64,000 bases of DNA from Lautropia dentalis (GTDB lineage Bacteria > Pseudomonadota > Gammaproteobacteria > Burkholderiales > Burkholderiaceae_E), in the NCBI RefSeq assembly GCF_003892345.1, contig NZ_RRUE01000001.1, positions 1,690,078 through 1,754,077 on the forward strand, read 5' to 3'. This document shows, piece by piece, positions 28,011-37,748 of this stretch. The stretch's first letter is position 1. Each line of letters starts with the position of its first letter. The notes beneath the pieces were generated by a model. It worked only from the letters and a program-made list of their open reading frames with translations. It made no database searches and had not been told where the DNA came from. Both the position numbers and the translations under genes were made by a program.

Positions 28011-28586
28011 ATGAAAATGCATATCCCCCTGGCGGCGCTGGTGGCTGCGGCCGCCCTGGCGGTGCTGCCGGGCCAGGCCTTGGCCGTGCAGTACACGCAG
28101 CTGGTGCCTGCAAAGAGCAAGGTGGGCTTTCAGTACGAGCAGATGGGCGTGAAGGTCGATGGCAGCTTCAAAACGTTCACCAGCGAGATCAGCTTCGACC
28201 CGGCCGAACCCGCGAAGGGCAGGGCGACGCTGGAGGTGGACCTGGCCAGCGTCAACGCCGGCTCGCCGGATGCCGATACCGAGGTGGTGACCAAACCCTG
28301 GTTCAATGTGGAGGCCTTCCCGAAGGCCCGTTTCGAGTCGACCTCGATCACGGCAAAGGGAAGTGATGCCTACGATATCGCCGGCAAACTGACCATCAAG
28401 GGCAAGACGAAGGACGTGACCTTCCCCGCCACGTTCAAGGCAGACGGTGACAGCGGTACGTTCACCGGAACGCTGACGATCCAGCGGGGCGACTATTCGA
28501 TCGGCGAGGGCGACTGGGCCTCGTTCGACATCGTGGCCAACGACGTGAAGATCGACTTCGATCTCAACGTGACCGCCGCGAAATGA
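28011..28586 (+). CDS. YceI family periplasmic protein (first copy)
   Basis: The 191-residue product has a signal peptide (LAALVAAAALAVLPGQALA) and the YceI lipocalin-like beta-barrel: VGFQYEQMGVKVDGSFK, the alternating strands of the middle, KPWFNVEAFPKARFEST, GKLTIKGKTKDVTFPA and a final FDIVANDVKIDFDL. The family binds polyprenyl or quinone lipids. I chose ATG 28011 because GAGGAG lies 8 bases before it; an in-frame ATG at 27993 overlaps the cytochrome stop. It is probably co-transcribed with the cytochrome b561 gene. Confidence 0.9.
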   Translation: MKMHIPLAALVAAAALAVLPGQALAVQYTQLVPAKSKVGFQYEQMGVKVDGSFKTFTSEISFDPAEPAKGRATLEVDLASVNAGSPDADTEVVTKPWFNVEAFPKARFESTSITAKGSDAYDIAGKLTIKGKTKDVTFPATFKADGDSGTFTGTLTIQRGDYSIGEGDWASFDIVANDVKIDFDLNVTAAK

Positions 28587-28864
28587 GTGTGGTGCATGGC
28601 TGGCCGATCATGCCAGCGATATCGTGCCGGCAGCGTGGCCGCGGCGCAATGAGCGTGGTGGCGCGCCGGAAAGCCAGCTAGAATTTCTGTAACCCAAGTG
28701 TAACTCGCAGCGGGCTACCGGGAGTGGGGGGCAATGACCCTTCGAGGTGATTCCTTCGGGAGCTGCGGCAGGATCTCTCGCCGTTTTTTGCAAAAGCGGA
28801 AGGCCCTGCCGGGAGCGCTGCAATTTCCATCCCTTTTCAGACGACAACCAAGGAACCGTTCAAG

Positions 28865-29443
28865 ATGAAGAACCTGATCAAATTCTCGGCCATTCCGGTG
28901 CTGGCCGTGGCGTTTTCCGCCCCTGCACTGGCTGCTCCCAAGACCTACGCGGTGGATCCGACCCACTCGTTTGCCAATTTCTCGTACAACCACATGGGCC
29001 TGTCGGAGCAGGAAAGCCGCTTCGACACCACGAGGGGCTCCATCGTGTACGACCCGGTGGCCAAAACGGCTGCGGTGAATGTCGACATCGACACGGCTTC
29101 GGTGGATACGGGTTCCGATCCGCTGGACGAACACCTGCGTGGCAACGATTTCTTCGACAGTGCCAAGTATCCGAAGGCCACCTACAAGTCCACCAAGGTA
29201 GTGTTCAAGGGTGACAAGCCGGTGTCGGTGGAGGGCAATCTGACCATCAAGGGCGTGACCAAACCGGTCACGATGACCATCGACTACTTCTCGGCCAAGG
29301 AACACCCGATGAAGCGCAAGGATGCGCTGGGTGCCAAGGCTCACATGACGATCAAGCGTTCGGACTTCGGCCTGAGCAAGTTCGTGCCCGCCGTCAGTGA
29401 CGATGTGACGATCACCGTGCGCGTGGAAGCCGTGGTAGAGTGA
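28865..29443 (+). CDS. YceI family periplasmic protein (second copy)
   Basis: The 192-residue product has a signal peptide (FSAIPVLAVAFSAPALAA) and a complete YceI barrel: YAVDPTHSFANFSYNHMG, the strand pairs with VDIDTASVDTGSDPLDEHLR, DFFDSAKYPKATYKST, and GNLTIKGVTKPVTMTID. It is more typical of the family than the first copy, carrying the DPxHS start and the DxHLR segment. A 278-bp gap separates the two, so it may have its own promoter. AAGGAACC precedes the ATG. Confidence 0.92.
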   Translation: MKNLIKFSAIPVLAVAFSAPALAAPKTYAVDPTHSFANFSYNHMGLSEQESRFDTTRGSIVYDPVAKTAAVNVDIDTASVDTGSDPLDEHLRGNDFFDSAKYPKATYKSTKVVFKGDKPVSVEGNLTIKGVTKPVTMTIDYFSAKEHPMKRKDALGAKAHMTIKRSDFGLSKFVPAVSDDVTITVRVEAVVE

Positions 29444-29589
29444 TGCCGCGGCTGCGGTGAACCGCGCCACAGGCCGGTGCATGGGGGCCTGCGCATTGCA
29501 GGATTCCTGCGGGGGTTCCCGGGGGGCGGAAGTCGGGACACGATCGCCCCGGTGTCCGGCCCGAGGCGTGGTTGTCCGCGTGAAGCCCA

Positions 29590-29652
29590 CAAAGCCCCGG
29601 AGCTGCACCTTCCTTTGAGAGAGAGGGGGAGGTGCCGCTTGCGGGGCTTTTC
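29590..29652 (+). terminator. Terminator after the second yceI-like gene
   Basis: AAAGCCCC (29591-29598) pairs with GGGGCTTT (29643-29650), with an inner GCACCT/AGGTGC stem. The outer stem ends in TTTT. It is about 150 bp past the stop. The rest of the 29444-29811 gap holds no gene I can support. Confidence 0.75.
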
Positions 29653-29811
29653 CGTTGTGGCGTGGCCTGGGCGGCGCGAGGAGGCCGGTTTGCGTCATGA
29701 CCCCGTGAATACCTGCCCGGGTGTCGATGTCGCAACGGCGGGAACATCGCGGGCACCCTGCTGGACGCAGGGCCATGCGCTGGACGGCGCGGCGCAGGGC
29801 CGCGCTACATG

Positions 29812-31068
29812 CTACGCGCGGATTTCCGGGGCCTCTTCCAGCGCCACGTCGTGGCTGCCTTCCTTCACCCGGGTGGGCAGGCCCATGCCGGCCTGCAGGG
29901 TGAGCAGCGGCAGGGGAGGCAGTTCCTCGACGTTGGCCATGTGGCCCACATCCCAGGTGCCGTCGGCGATCAGCAGGGCGGCGGCCACGGCCGGCACGCC
30001 GGCGGTGTACGAGATGGCCTGGCTGCCGATCTCGGCAAAGGTTTCGGCGTGGTCGCAGATGTTGTAGAGGAAGACCTCGCGGGGCTTGCCGTCCTTCTCG
30101 CCCTCGAGCAGGGTGCCGATGCAGGTCTTGCCGGCGTAGTCGGGAGCGAGCGATGCCGGGTCGGGCAGTACGGCCTTGACCAGCTGCAGGGGCACCACTT
30201 CCTGGCCGGAATCGAGCTTCACGGGCTGCTCGGACAGCAGGCCCAGTGATTTCAGCACGGTGAACACGTTGATGTAGTGCTCGCCAAAGCCCATCCAGAA
30301 GCGGATGGTGGGGATTTTCAGCGTCTGCGACAGGGAGTGGATCTCGTCGTGGCCGGTGAGGTAGGTGCTCTGCGTGCCCACCACCGGGAGGTCGTCGGTG
30401 CGGCGTACTTCGAACATCTGGTTGGAGACCCACTGGCCATTCTGCCAGGTCCAGGCCTGGCCGGTGAACTCGCGGAAATTGATTTCGGGGTTGAAGTTGG
30501 TGGCAAAGTAGCGGCCGTGGCTGCCGGCATTCACGTCGATGATGTCGAGTGAATCGACCCGGTCGAACCAGCGCTGCTGCGCCAGTGCCGCATAGGCGTT
30601 GACCACGCCCGGGTCGAAGCCGATGCCGAGCACGGCGGTGACGCCCTTTGCTGCACATTCATCGCGGTACTGCCATTCGTAGTTGGCATACCAGGGCGGG
30701 GTTTCGCAGATCTTTTCCGGCTCTTCGTGAATGGCGGTGTCGAGGTAGGCCACGCCCGTGTCGATGCAGGCGCGCAGCACGCTCATGTTGACGAAGGAGG
30801 CGCCGACGTTGATGACGATCTGCGCACCGGTGCTGCGGATGAGTGCCCGCGTGGCCTCGATGTCCAGCGCGTCCAGCGCGTGGGCCTCCAGAATGCCGGG
30901 CCCCTGCAGGCTGCCCCGGGCGTGAATGCTGTCGATGATCTGCTGGCATTTGGCCAGACTTCGGGAAGCCAGGTGGATGGCACCGAGTTTCTGGTTGTGC
31001 TGGGCGCATTTGTGGGCCACGACGTGGCCCACACCGCCCGCGCCAATGATCAGGACGTTTTTTTTCAT
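29812..31068 (-). CDS. Carboxynorspermidine/carboxyspermidine synthase (saccharopine dehydrogenase family)
   Basis: The 418-residue protein begins with a Rossmann loop (VLIIGAGGVGHVVAHK) and follows the Lys1-like/CANSDH pattern: VINVGASFVNMSVLRACIDTGV, YLDTAIHEEPEKICETP, GFDPGVVNAYAALAQ, DVNAGSHGRYFATNFNPEINFREF and VGTQSTYLTGHDEIHSL. The family reductively condenses aspartate semialdehyde with putrescine or diaminopropane to carboxy(nor)spermidine. A true saccharopine dehydrogenase is the alternative, but the nspC gene 222 bp upstream on the same strand argues for the polyamine role. The ATG at 31068 starts at the expected Lys-Lys-Asn before the Rossmann strand. Confidence 0.88.
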   Translation of the reverse strand: MKKNVLIIGAGGVGHVVAHKCAQHNQKLGAIHLASRSLAKCQQIIDSIHARGSLQGPGILEAHALDALDIEATRALIRSTGAQIVINVGASFVNMSVLRACIDTGVAYLDTAIHEEPEKICETPPWYANYEWQYRDECAAKGVTAVLGIGFDPGVVNAYAALAQQRWFDRVDSLDIIDVNAGSHGRYFATNFNPEINFREFTGQAWTWQNGQWVSNQMFEVRRTDDLPVVGTQSTYLTGHDEIHSLSQTLKIPTIRFWMGFGEHYINVFTVLKSLGLLSEQPVKLDSGQEVVPLQLVKAVLPDPASLAPDYAGKTCIGTLLEGEKDGKPREVFLYNICDHAETFAEIGSQAISYTAGVPAVAAALLIADGTWDVGHMANVEELPPLPLLTLQAGMGLPTRVKEGSHDVALEEAPEIRA

Positions 31069-31290
31069 GCCAGGATGACTTTCCGGATGAGGCGGGACGG
31101 TGTCACGGCTGATCCGCAATGCAGGTGCGGTGTGGAGCGTGTGGAGGCCGTCCCGGCCAGTGGGGTGACAACGGTTGCAGGGCTGTCCGTATGCCCCGGT
31201 CTGGGCTGGAGCGGTACGGACAGGATGGATCGGAAATCGGATGGATCGGGAAGCAGCCAGCGGTGCTGGCCGTGACAGGGAAGCGGATGA

Positions 31291-32397
31291 TCAGGACAGC
31301 GCGTCGCGGAAGTCTTCGTAGCCGAACTGGCGCTGCATCTCGATGCGGCCGTCGAGCCGCCGCACGGCAATGGCCGGCATGGCCACGCCATTGAACCAGT
31401 TCTTCTTGACCATGGTGTAGCCGGCGGCGTCCTGCAGCGAGAGCCGGTCGCCCGGTCTGAGCGGCTGCGGGAAGGAGAACTCGCCGAAGATGTCGCCGGC
31501 CAGGCAGGTGTTGCCGGCCACCTGGCTGCGCCACGGGCCCACGTTGGGTTCGATGCGGGCCGGCAGGCCGTAGGTGAGCAGATCCAGCATGTGGGCTTCG
31601 GTGGAGGCGTCGATGATGGTCACGGGCAGCTCGCGCTGGTCGTCCAGCACGTCGAGCACGCTCACTTCCAGTGTGGCGGCACCGGTGACGGCGGCCTCGC
31701 CGGGTTCCAGATAGACCTGTACCTGCATGCGGTCGGCGAAGGCGCGCAGGCGGTCGGCCAGCCGGTCCAGCGGGTAGCCGGGCGCGGTGAAGTGGATGCC
31801 GCCACCCAGGCTGACCCACTGCAGCGGCCTGAGCAGGGCGCCGAAGCGTGCCTCGATGTGGTCGAGCATGCCGGAAAAGTCGTCGAAGCTGCGGTTTTCG
31901 CAGTTGTTGTGGATCATCACGCCGCTGAGGCGGTCGATGACGGTGGCGATGCGGGCCGGGTCGGACTCGCCCAGCCGGCTGTTGGGACGTGACGGGTTGG
32001 CCAGCAGGTAGGGTGAGTTGCTCACGCCCGGGTTCAGCCGCAGGCCCAGTGGCGTGGTGCCGCACAGGCCCCCCAGGCGTTCGAGCTGGCCGATGGAGTT
32101 GAAGATGAGCTTGTCGGCCAGGCGGGCGGCCTCGGGCACGTCGGCCTCGGGCCAGGCCACGCTGTAGCCGTGGGTCTCGCCGCCGAATTTCTCGTGGCCC
32201 AGCCGCACCTCGTTGAGCGAGGAGGAGGTGGTGCCGTCCAGATACGGCCGCATCATCGGAAACACCGACCAGCCGGCAAAGCACTTGAGCGCCAGCAGGG
32301 CCTTGGCACCCGAGCGTTCGCGCAGGCGGGCGACGGTTTCGAGGTTGGTGCGCAGCTTCGATTCGTCGATGAGATAGCAGGGCGTGGGTAGGGTCAT
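31291..32397 (-). CDS. nspC: Carboxynorspermidine decarboxylase
   Basis: The 368-residue, PLP-dependent enzyme has the alanine-racemase-type fold of the NspC family. The PLP lysine is K38 in ALLALKCFAGWSVF. Other family segments are GTTSSSLNEVRLGHEKFGG, LRLNPGVSNSPYLLANPS, the active-site MIHNNCENRSFDDF and WVSLGGGIHFT, and the C-terminal CLAGDIFGEFSF. It decarboxylates carboxynorspermidine or carboxyspermidine to the polyamine. It is upstream of the dehydrogenase that makes its substrate, so the two enzymes form a complete bypass of S-adenosylmethionine-dependent spermidine synthesis. Confidence 0.92.
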   Translation of the reverse strand: MTLPTPCYLIDESKLRTNLETVARLRERSGAKALLALKCFAGWSVFPMMRPYLDGTTSSSLNEVRLGHEKFGGETHGYSVAWPEADVPEAARLADKLIFNSIGQLERLGGLCGTTPLGLRLNPGVSNSPYLLANPSRPNSRLGESDPARIATVIDRLSGVMIHNNCENRSFDDFSGMLDHIEARFGALLRPLQWVSLGGGIHFTAPGYPLDRLADRLRAFADRMQVQVYLEPGEAAVTGAATLEVSVLDVLDDQRELPVTIIDASTEAHMLDLLTYGLPARIEPNVGPWRSQVAGNTCLAGDIFGEFSFPQPLRPGDRLSLQDAAGYTMVKKNWFNGVAMPAIAVRRLDGRIEMQRQFGYEDFRDALS

Positions 32398-32576
32398 GCC
32401 GTGAGCAGGTAACAGGGGTGCAGACCACCGGCTGGGGTGGGCGCGGCAGCAGGCCGGCCGATGCCGGCCGGAAGAACGGCGGGGAGCCCGGAAGCAGGTC
32501 TGCCGGGCGCCGGGTACGGGGCGCTTGCCGCCCGCGTATGCCGGCATGGGAGGACGCGGCCGGCTGTAGAACCGCT

Positions 32577-32600
32577 GGGACGCATGCGTCCATGACACGT
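32577..32600. repeat. Dispersed element core, copy 5
   Basis: GGGACGCATGCGTCC, whose GGACGCATGCGTCC is a perfect 14-bp palindrome, followed by ATGACACG. About 180 bp upstream of nspC. Confidence 0.7.
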
Positions 32601-32811
32601 GCTGGTGCCGGGACAGGGATGCCGTCCGGCGACTGGCGGCAACCTTGGGCCGGCGCGTATGGACCGCAGCGAATATACCGGTTGTGGTGTTTTTGTCAAT
32701 CCGGGGGCAGCGCTGTCTGGCCGGCGAGACCAAAGGGGCCAGGCAGAGAGGGTGGTTGCTGGCGGCGCCGGTCTCCGCCTGATGGCGCGAGGAAGGGGGC
32801 AGACATGATGA

Positions 32812-32842
32812 GGCCCGGAAGGCGGAAGCCGCTTTCCGGGCC
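32812..32842. terminator. Hairpin downstream of the efflux operon
   Basis: GGCCCGGAAGGCGG pairs with CCGCTTTCCGGGCC around a 3-base loop, with one G-T pair. It is about 165 bp past the outer-membrane-factor stop. There is no T-tract, so terminator function is probable rather than certain. Confidence 0.6.
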
Positions 32843-32870
32843 GGGAGAGGCTTCTCGCGGGGGAGAAGCC

Positions 32871-32898
32871 AGCGTGTCATGAGTCCATCACGCTTCAG
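32871..32898. repeat. Dispersed element core fragments, inverted pair (copy 6)
   Basis: AGCGTGTCATGAGTCC is followed directly by ATCACGCTTCAGG. The two ends AGCGTG and CACGCT form an inverted repeat. The left half is a core in the opposite orientation to the other copies. Confidence 0.5.
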
Positions 32899-33005
32899 GA
32901 ACAGGACCGGCACGCCCTGGCATTACGGGCAGGGGCCGTCCGGTGCACAGTCCCCTGGCACGGGTGATGCCCGTGTGCCGTGGGGGACCATGCCGCCGGG
33001 TGGGC

Positions 33006-34568
33006 TTACTTCCAGCCGCCGCCCAGCACCTTGTACAGCTCGACCAGGTTCTGGCGCTGCTCGGCGCGGGCACTGATCAGCGACTGCTGGGCCGTGAAGT
33101 GCGAGCGCTGGGCATCCAGCACGTCGAAGTAGCTGGAGACACCGCTCCTGTAGCGCAGGTTGGCCAGCTCCAGACGTTCCCCTTCGGTCTTGACCAGGCT
33201 CTTCTGGGCGTCGAGCTGCTCGATCAGGCCACGGCGGTTGGCCAGGGCATCCGACACTTCGGAGAAGGCCGTCTGGATGGCCTTTTCGTAGTTGGTGATG
33301 GCGATCTTCTGGTCGACCCGGGCCACGTCCAGATTGGCACGGTTGCGGCCGTAGTCGAAGATCGGCAGCACGGCCGCCGGGTTGATGGTCCAGATGAACT
33401 TGCCGTGGTTGAAGAGGTCATCCAGCTGCGAGCTGCCCATGCCGGCCGTGGCCGTGAGGGTGATGCGCGGGAAGAAGGCTGCCCGCGCCGCACCGATGTT
33501 GGCCTCGGCCGAGCGCAGCTGCAGTTCCGCCTGGCGGATATCGGGGCGGCGTGTCAGCAGGTCCGACGGCAGGCCGGCCGGAACCTCCTCCAGCTCCACG
33601 TGATTTTCGTGGGTGTCGACCGACAGCAGCTCGGCTGGTGGCTGCTGGCCCAGCAGCAGGACCAGCGCATCGTAGGCCGTGTCACGCTGGCGTTGCAGCT
33701 GGGCCAGAGTGGTGCGGGCCGTGTAGACCAGCGAGTCGGCCTGCTTGGCATCCAGATCGGAGGCGGCACCATTGCGGTACTGCAGCTGGGTGAGCTTCTG
33801 CGACTCCTCGCGGGTCTTGAGCGTGGCGCGGGTCAGTGCCAGCTGCTCGTCCAGCGACTGCAGGCCCAGGTAGGCGTTGGCCACACCGGCCACCAGGTTG
33901 ATCTGCGCGGTGCGCTGGGCCTCTTCCGTGGCCATGTAGGTGGCCAGGGCGGCATCGGTCAGGTTCTTGACCCGGCCGAAGAAGTCCAGCTCGTACTGGG
34001 TGATGCCCAGTCCCAGGCTCAGCGTGCTGGTCTGCTGCCCCGTCAGGATGCTGGGTTCCCGCTGCAGCTGGAAGCTGCCGTTGACGCTGGGCAGGCGGTC
34101 GGCCCGCTGGATGCGGTAGGCCGCCTGGGTGCGCTCGACGTTCAGCGCCGCCAGCCGCAGGTCACGGTTGTGGTCCAGGGCAATCTGGATGAGCTGCTGC
34201 AGGGCCGGGCTGACGAAGAACTGCTTCCAGCTGATGTCGGCTGCCGCCGCAGCGCCGGTGACGGCCGTGTTGCCGGCGCCGGCCTTATGGCCGTCGGCTG
34301 CCTGGCCTGCGGCACTGGCCGGCCGGGCATGGGCGAACTCGCCAGGCACCGGTGCCTGCGGGTTCTGCGGGGCCGGGGCCAGCGTGCCGCAGCCGGCCAG
34401 CACCAGCAGCGAGGCCAGCAGGCCCAGCCGTGCGGGCTGGCGCCGGCCACCGGCGTCATGCGCGGCATGTCCCGCCTGACGGGCCGGGCCCGAGGCGCCC
34501 CGCAGGGCGGTGCTCACCGGAGCGGCGGGGGTGGACAGGGCCACCGAACGATCAGTATTGATTGTCAT
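33006..34568 (-). CDS. RND efflux outer-membrane factor (OprM/TolC family lipoprotein)
   Basis: The 520-residue protein has a lipobox (LVLAGCG, Cys near residue 46) after a longer than usual leader, and two OEP repeats forming the TolC-like barrel and coiled-coil tunnel: ISWKQFFVSPALQQLIQIAL, QANVERTQAAYR-like helices, ALDHNRDLRLAALNVERTQA, LLTRRPDIRQAELQLRSAEA, and RYRSGVSSYFDVLDAQRS near the end. It forms the exit duct of the tripartite pump. Its ATG overlaps the 3' end of the RND gene by 17 bp, showing operon translation coupling. Confidence 0.93.
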   Translation of the reverse strand: MTINTDRSVALSTPAAPVSTALRGASGPARQAGHAAHDAGGRRQPARLGLLASLLVLAGCGTLAPAPQNPQAPVPGEFAHARPASAAGQAADGHKAGAGNTAVTGAAAAADISWKQFFVSPALQQLIQIALDHNRDLRLAALNVERTQAAYRIQRADRLPSVNGSFQLQREPSILTGQQTSTLSLGLGITQYELDFFGRVKNLTDAALATYMATEEAQRTAQINLVAGVANAYLGLQSLDEQLALTRATLKTREESQKLTQLQYRNGAASDLDAKQADSLVYTARTTLAQLQRQRDTAYDALVLLLGQQPPAELLSVDTHENHVELEEVPAGLPSDLLTRRPDIRQAELQLRSAEANIGAARAAFFPRITLTATAGMGSSQLDDLFNHGKFIWTINPAAVLPIFDYGRNRANLDVARVDQKIAITNYEKAIQTAFSEVSDALANRRGLIEQLDAQKSLVKTEGERLELANLRYRSGVSSYFDVLDAQRSHFTAQQSLISARAEQRQNLVELYKVLGGGWK

Positions 34569-37500
34569 GGGAGATGCGCTCCGGTTGCTTTTTGGGTTGT
34601 GCGCCGGTTTCACCCCGGCGGAACAGCCACATCACGATCACATAGAACATGGGCACGAACATCAGGCCCAGCACGGTGGCGGTGATCATCCCGCCGGTCA
34701 CGCCGATACCGATGGCCTTCTGACTGGCCGAGCTGGCCCCGGTGGCCACGGCCAGCGGGATCACGCCCAGCGTGAACGCCAGCGAGGTCATCAGGATGGG
34801 GCGGAACCGCAGGTGGGCAGCCTGCAGGGCAGCCGCCACCACCGACTTGCCGTCCCGTTCATGCAGTTCCTTGGCGAACTCGATGATCAGGATGGCGTTC
34901 TTGGCCGACAGACCGATGATGGTGATCATCCCCAGCTTGAAGTAGACGTCGTTTTCCAGTCCGCCCCAGGTGGTGGCCAGGATCACGCCCAGCAGGCCCA
35001 GCGGCACCACCAGCATGACCGAGAACGGGATCGACCAGCTCTCGTACAGGGCTGCCAGACAGAGGAAGATGGCCAGGATCGAGAAGGCATACAGCGTGTA
35101 GACCTGATCCCCGGAGCGTTTTTCCTCGAACGAGATGCCCGTCCATTCCAGCGAGAAGCCCGCCGGCAGCTGCTTGACGGCCTGTTCCAGCTCGGCCATC
35201 AGCTGGCCGGTACTGACGCCCGGTTTGGGGTCGGCATCGACGCGCATGGTGGGGTAGCCGTTGTAGCGCACGGTCTGCATGGCGCCCATGGCCCAACGCA
35301 CGCTGGCAAAGGACGAGAAGGGCACCGGCTGGCCGGAGGAGTTGAGCACGTTCAGCTTCAGCAGGTCCTCGGGCAGCATCCGCGCCGGTGCGTCGGCCTG
35401 CACGATCACACGCTGCAGACGCCCGCTGTTCGGGAAGTCGTTGATGTAGCTGGAGCCCAGCATGGTGGACAGCGTGCTGCTGATGGAGGCAAAGGGCACG
35501 CCCAGGGCGCTGGCCTTGTTGCGGTCGATGTCCACCTGCAGCTGCGGGGCGTCTTCCAGACCGTCCGGACGCATGGTGGCCACCCCGGAGTTCGGGTTGG
35601 ACAGCACCATGCCCATCAGCTGGTTGCGGGCCGCCAGCAGGGCCTCGTGACCCTTGCTGCCGCGGTCCTGCAGGCGGATGGCCACACCGTTGCCGCGACC
35701 CAGCTCGGAAATGGCCGGTGGGTTGAGCGGGTAGATGAAGGCGTCACGGATGGTGGCCAGCTGCCGGAAGGCGCGGCCGGCCAGGGCGGTGGCGGACTGT
35801 CCTTCACCCTTGCGCTCATCCCAGTTCTTGAGCGGCACGAAGGCAAGGCCGGCGTTCTGGCCGCGGCCGCTGAACGAGAAGCCCAGCACGCCCACCATGT
35901 GGTCGACCTCGGGCTGCTTCAGCATGTAGTCCTCGATCTGGCTCATCACGGCCTTGGTGCGTTCCTGCGAGGCGCCGGCCGGCAGCTGCACGTTGACGAT
36001 GATGTAGCCCTGGTCTTCCTGGGGCAGGAAGCCGGTGGGCAGGCGCATGAAGAAGAAGCCCGTCACGCCGATGATGACGGCATACAGCAGCATCCACCAG
36101 CCGGAGCGGCGGATGATCTTCGCCATGCTGCTCTCATAGCGCTTGGCCGACGCGGCAAAGCCTCGGTTGAACCAGCCAAAAAAACGACTGAAAAGACGGC
36201 TGAAGAATCCCCTTTGAACATGATGGTGGCCGGCTTCGACGGGCTTGAGGAACGAGGCGCACAGCGCCGGCGTCAGCGACAGCGCCATGAAGGCCGAGAA
36301 GCCGATGGAAGTGGCCATCACGGCCGAGAACTGGCGGTAGATGTTGCCCACGGCGCCGCCGAAGAAGGCCAGCGGAATGAACACCGACACCAGCACCACG
36401 GTCACGCCGATGACGGCGCTGGAGATCTGGCCCATGGCCTTGAGGGTGGCCTCCTTCGGTGGCAGTCCCTCTTCGCTCATGATCCGCTCGACGTTTTCCA
36501 CCACGATGATGGCGTCGTCCACCACGATCCCGATCACCAGCACCATGCCGAACATGGTCAGCACGTTGATCGACATGCCCAGTGCCAGCAGCACGCCGAA
36601 GGTGGCCAGCAGCGTGACCGGCACGACGATGGTCGGGATGAGGGTGTAGCGGACGTTCTGCAGGAAGATGAACATCACGATGAACACCAGCACGATGGCT
36701 TCCACCAGGGTGTGGACCACCTGTTCGATCGAGATGTCGACGAAGCCCGAGCTGTCGTACGGGATCTGGGCCTTCACGCCCTGCGGGAAGTACTGGGACA
36801 GCTCGTCCAGGCGTTTCTGCACGGCGCGGGCGGTGGCCAGCGCATTGCCGCTGCTGGAGAGCTGTACGCCGATACCCACGGCCGGCTTGCCGTCCAGGCG
36901 GGCGGAGGTGGCATAGCTCTGCGAGCCCAGTTCGATGCGGGCCACGTCCTTCAGGCGCACGGCGGCACCGTCGGTGGCCGAGCGCAGCACGATGTCACCG
37001 AAGCCTTCCACGGTGTTCAACTGGCCTGGGGCTACCACGGTGGCAGTCAGCGTCGTGCCGGGGGTGTTGGGCAGCTCGCCGATGGCACCGGCCGAGATCT
37101 GCACGTTTTGCGCCTGGATGGCGGCGTTCACGTCGGCGGCCGAGAGCTTGTAGTTCTCGAGCTTCGACGGATCGAGCCAGATGCGCATCGAGCGCTCTGC
37201 ACCGAACTGCTGGGCACTGCCCACGCCGTCGACCCGCTGCACCTCGGGCAGGATGTTGCGGGCGGCATAGTCACCCAGTGCGGTGGTGTCGAAGGACGGA
37301 TCGTCCGACGACAGCATGACGAACATCAGGAAGTTCGACCGCGACTTGTCGACCGACACCCCCTGCTGCGTCACCGCCGAGGGCAGGCGCGGGGTGGCCT
37401 TGGACAGGCGGTTCTGCACGTCCACCTGGGCGAGGTCCTCGTTGGTGCCGTTCTCGAAGGTGAGCGTCAGCGTACCGGTGCCGTTGGCCTGGGCCACGGC

Positions 37501-37737
37501 TTCCATGTACATCAGGCCCGGCGAGCCGTTCATTTCGCGCTCGATGACGCTGAGCACGGAGTCTTCCAGGGTCTGGGCGGAGGCACCCGGGTAGGTGACG
37601 CTGACCTGGATGGTGGGGGGCGCCACCTTCGGATATTGCGAGATGGGCAGCTGGGTGATCGAGACGACCCCGATCACCATCAGGAAGAGGGCGACGACCC
37701 ACGCGAAGATGGGGCGGTGAATGAAGAATCTGGCCAT
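34552..37737 (-). CDS. RND multidrug efflux inner-membrane transporter (AcrB/MexB type, HAE1)
   Basis: The 1061-residue pump has the AcrB layout: an N-terminal helix (FFIHRPIFAWVVALFLMVIG), two large periplasmic loops and twelve membrane helices. The proton-relay aspartates are in TM4 (GIVVDDAIIVVENVERIM). Characteristic segments include TRLPSAVTQQGV-like porter sequence, the TM5-6 region LVSVFIPLAFFGG, and FITIIGLSAKNAILIIEFA in the second half. It exports lipophilic drugs, bile salts or dyes using proton motive force. It lies 11 bp after the adaptor gene and overlaps the outer-membrane gene. No TetR- or MarR-type regulator adjoins the operon. Confidence 0.95.
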   Translation of the reverse strand: MARFFIHRPIFAWVVALFLMVIGVVSITQLPISQYPKVAPPTIQVSVTYPGASAQTLEDSVLSVIEREMNGSPGLMYMEAVAQANGTGTLTLTFENGTNEDLAQVDVQNRLSKATPRLPSAVTQQGVSVDKSRSNFLMFVMLSSDDPSFDTTALGDYAARNILPEVQRVDGVGSAQQFGAERSMRIWLDPSKLENYKLSAADVNAAIQAQNVQISAGAIGELPNTPGTTLTATVVAPGQLNTVEGFGDIVLRSATDGAAVRLKDVARIELGSQSYATSARLDGKPAVGIGVQLSSSGNALATARAVQKRLDELSQYFPQGVKAQIPYDSSGFVDISIEQVVHTLVEAIVLVFIVMFIFLQNVRYTLIPTIVVPVTLLATFGVLLALGMSINVLTMFGMVLVIGIVVDDAIIVVENVERIMSEEGLPPKEATLKAMGQISSAVIGVTVVLVSVFIPLAFFGGAVGNIYRQFSAVMATSIGFSAFMALSLTPALCASFLKPVEAGHHHVQRGFFSRLFSRFFGWFNRGFAASAKRYESSMAKIIRRSGWWMLLYAVIIGVTGFFFMRLPTGFLPQEDQGYIIVNVQLPAGASQERTKAVMSQIEDYMLKQPEVDHMVGVLGFSFSGRGQNAGLAFVPLKNWDERKGEGQSATALAGRAFRQLATIRDAFIYPLNPPAISELGRGNGVAIRLQDRGSKGHEALLAARNQLMGMVLSNPNSGVATMRPDGLEDAPQLQVDIDRNKASALGVPFASISSTLSTMLGSSYINDFPNSGRLQRVIVQADAPARMLPEDLLKLNVLNSSGQPVPFSSFASVRWAMGAMQTVRYNGYPTMRVDADPKPGVSTGQLMAELEQAVKQLPAGFSLEWTGISFEEKRSGDQVYTLYAFSILAIFLCLAALYESWSIPFSVMLVVPLGLLGVILATTWGGLENDVYFKLGMITIIGLSAKNAILIIEFAKELHERDGKSVVAAALQAAHLRFRPILMTSLAFTLGVIPLAVATGASSASQKAIGIGVTGGMITATVLGLMFVPMFYVIVMWLFRRGETGAQPKKQPERISHDNQY

Positions 37738-37748
37738 GAAGCTGCCTC

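Larger units (their letters stand above)
32398..33005. other. Intergenic region without a gene, 608 bp
   Basis: It lies upstream of nspC and downstream of the efflux operon, both on the minus strand. It holds two dispersed-element sites (32577-32600 and 32871-32898), the hairpin at 32812-32842, and presumably the nspC promoter in the AT-richer patch near 32670-32700. I see no supported coding frame. Confidence 0.55.
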
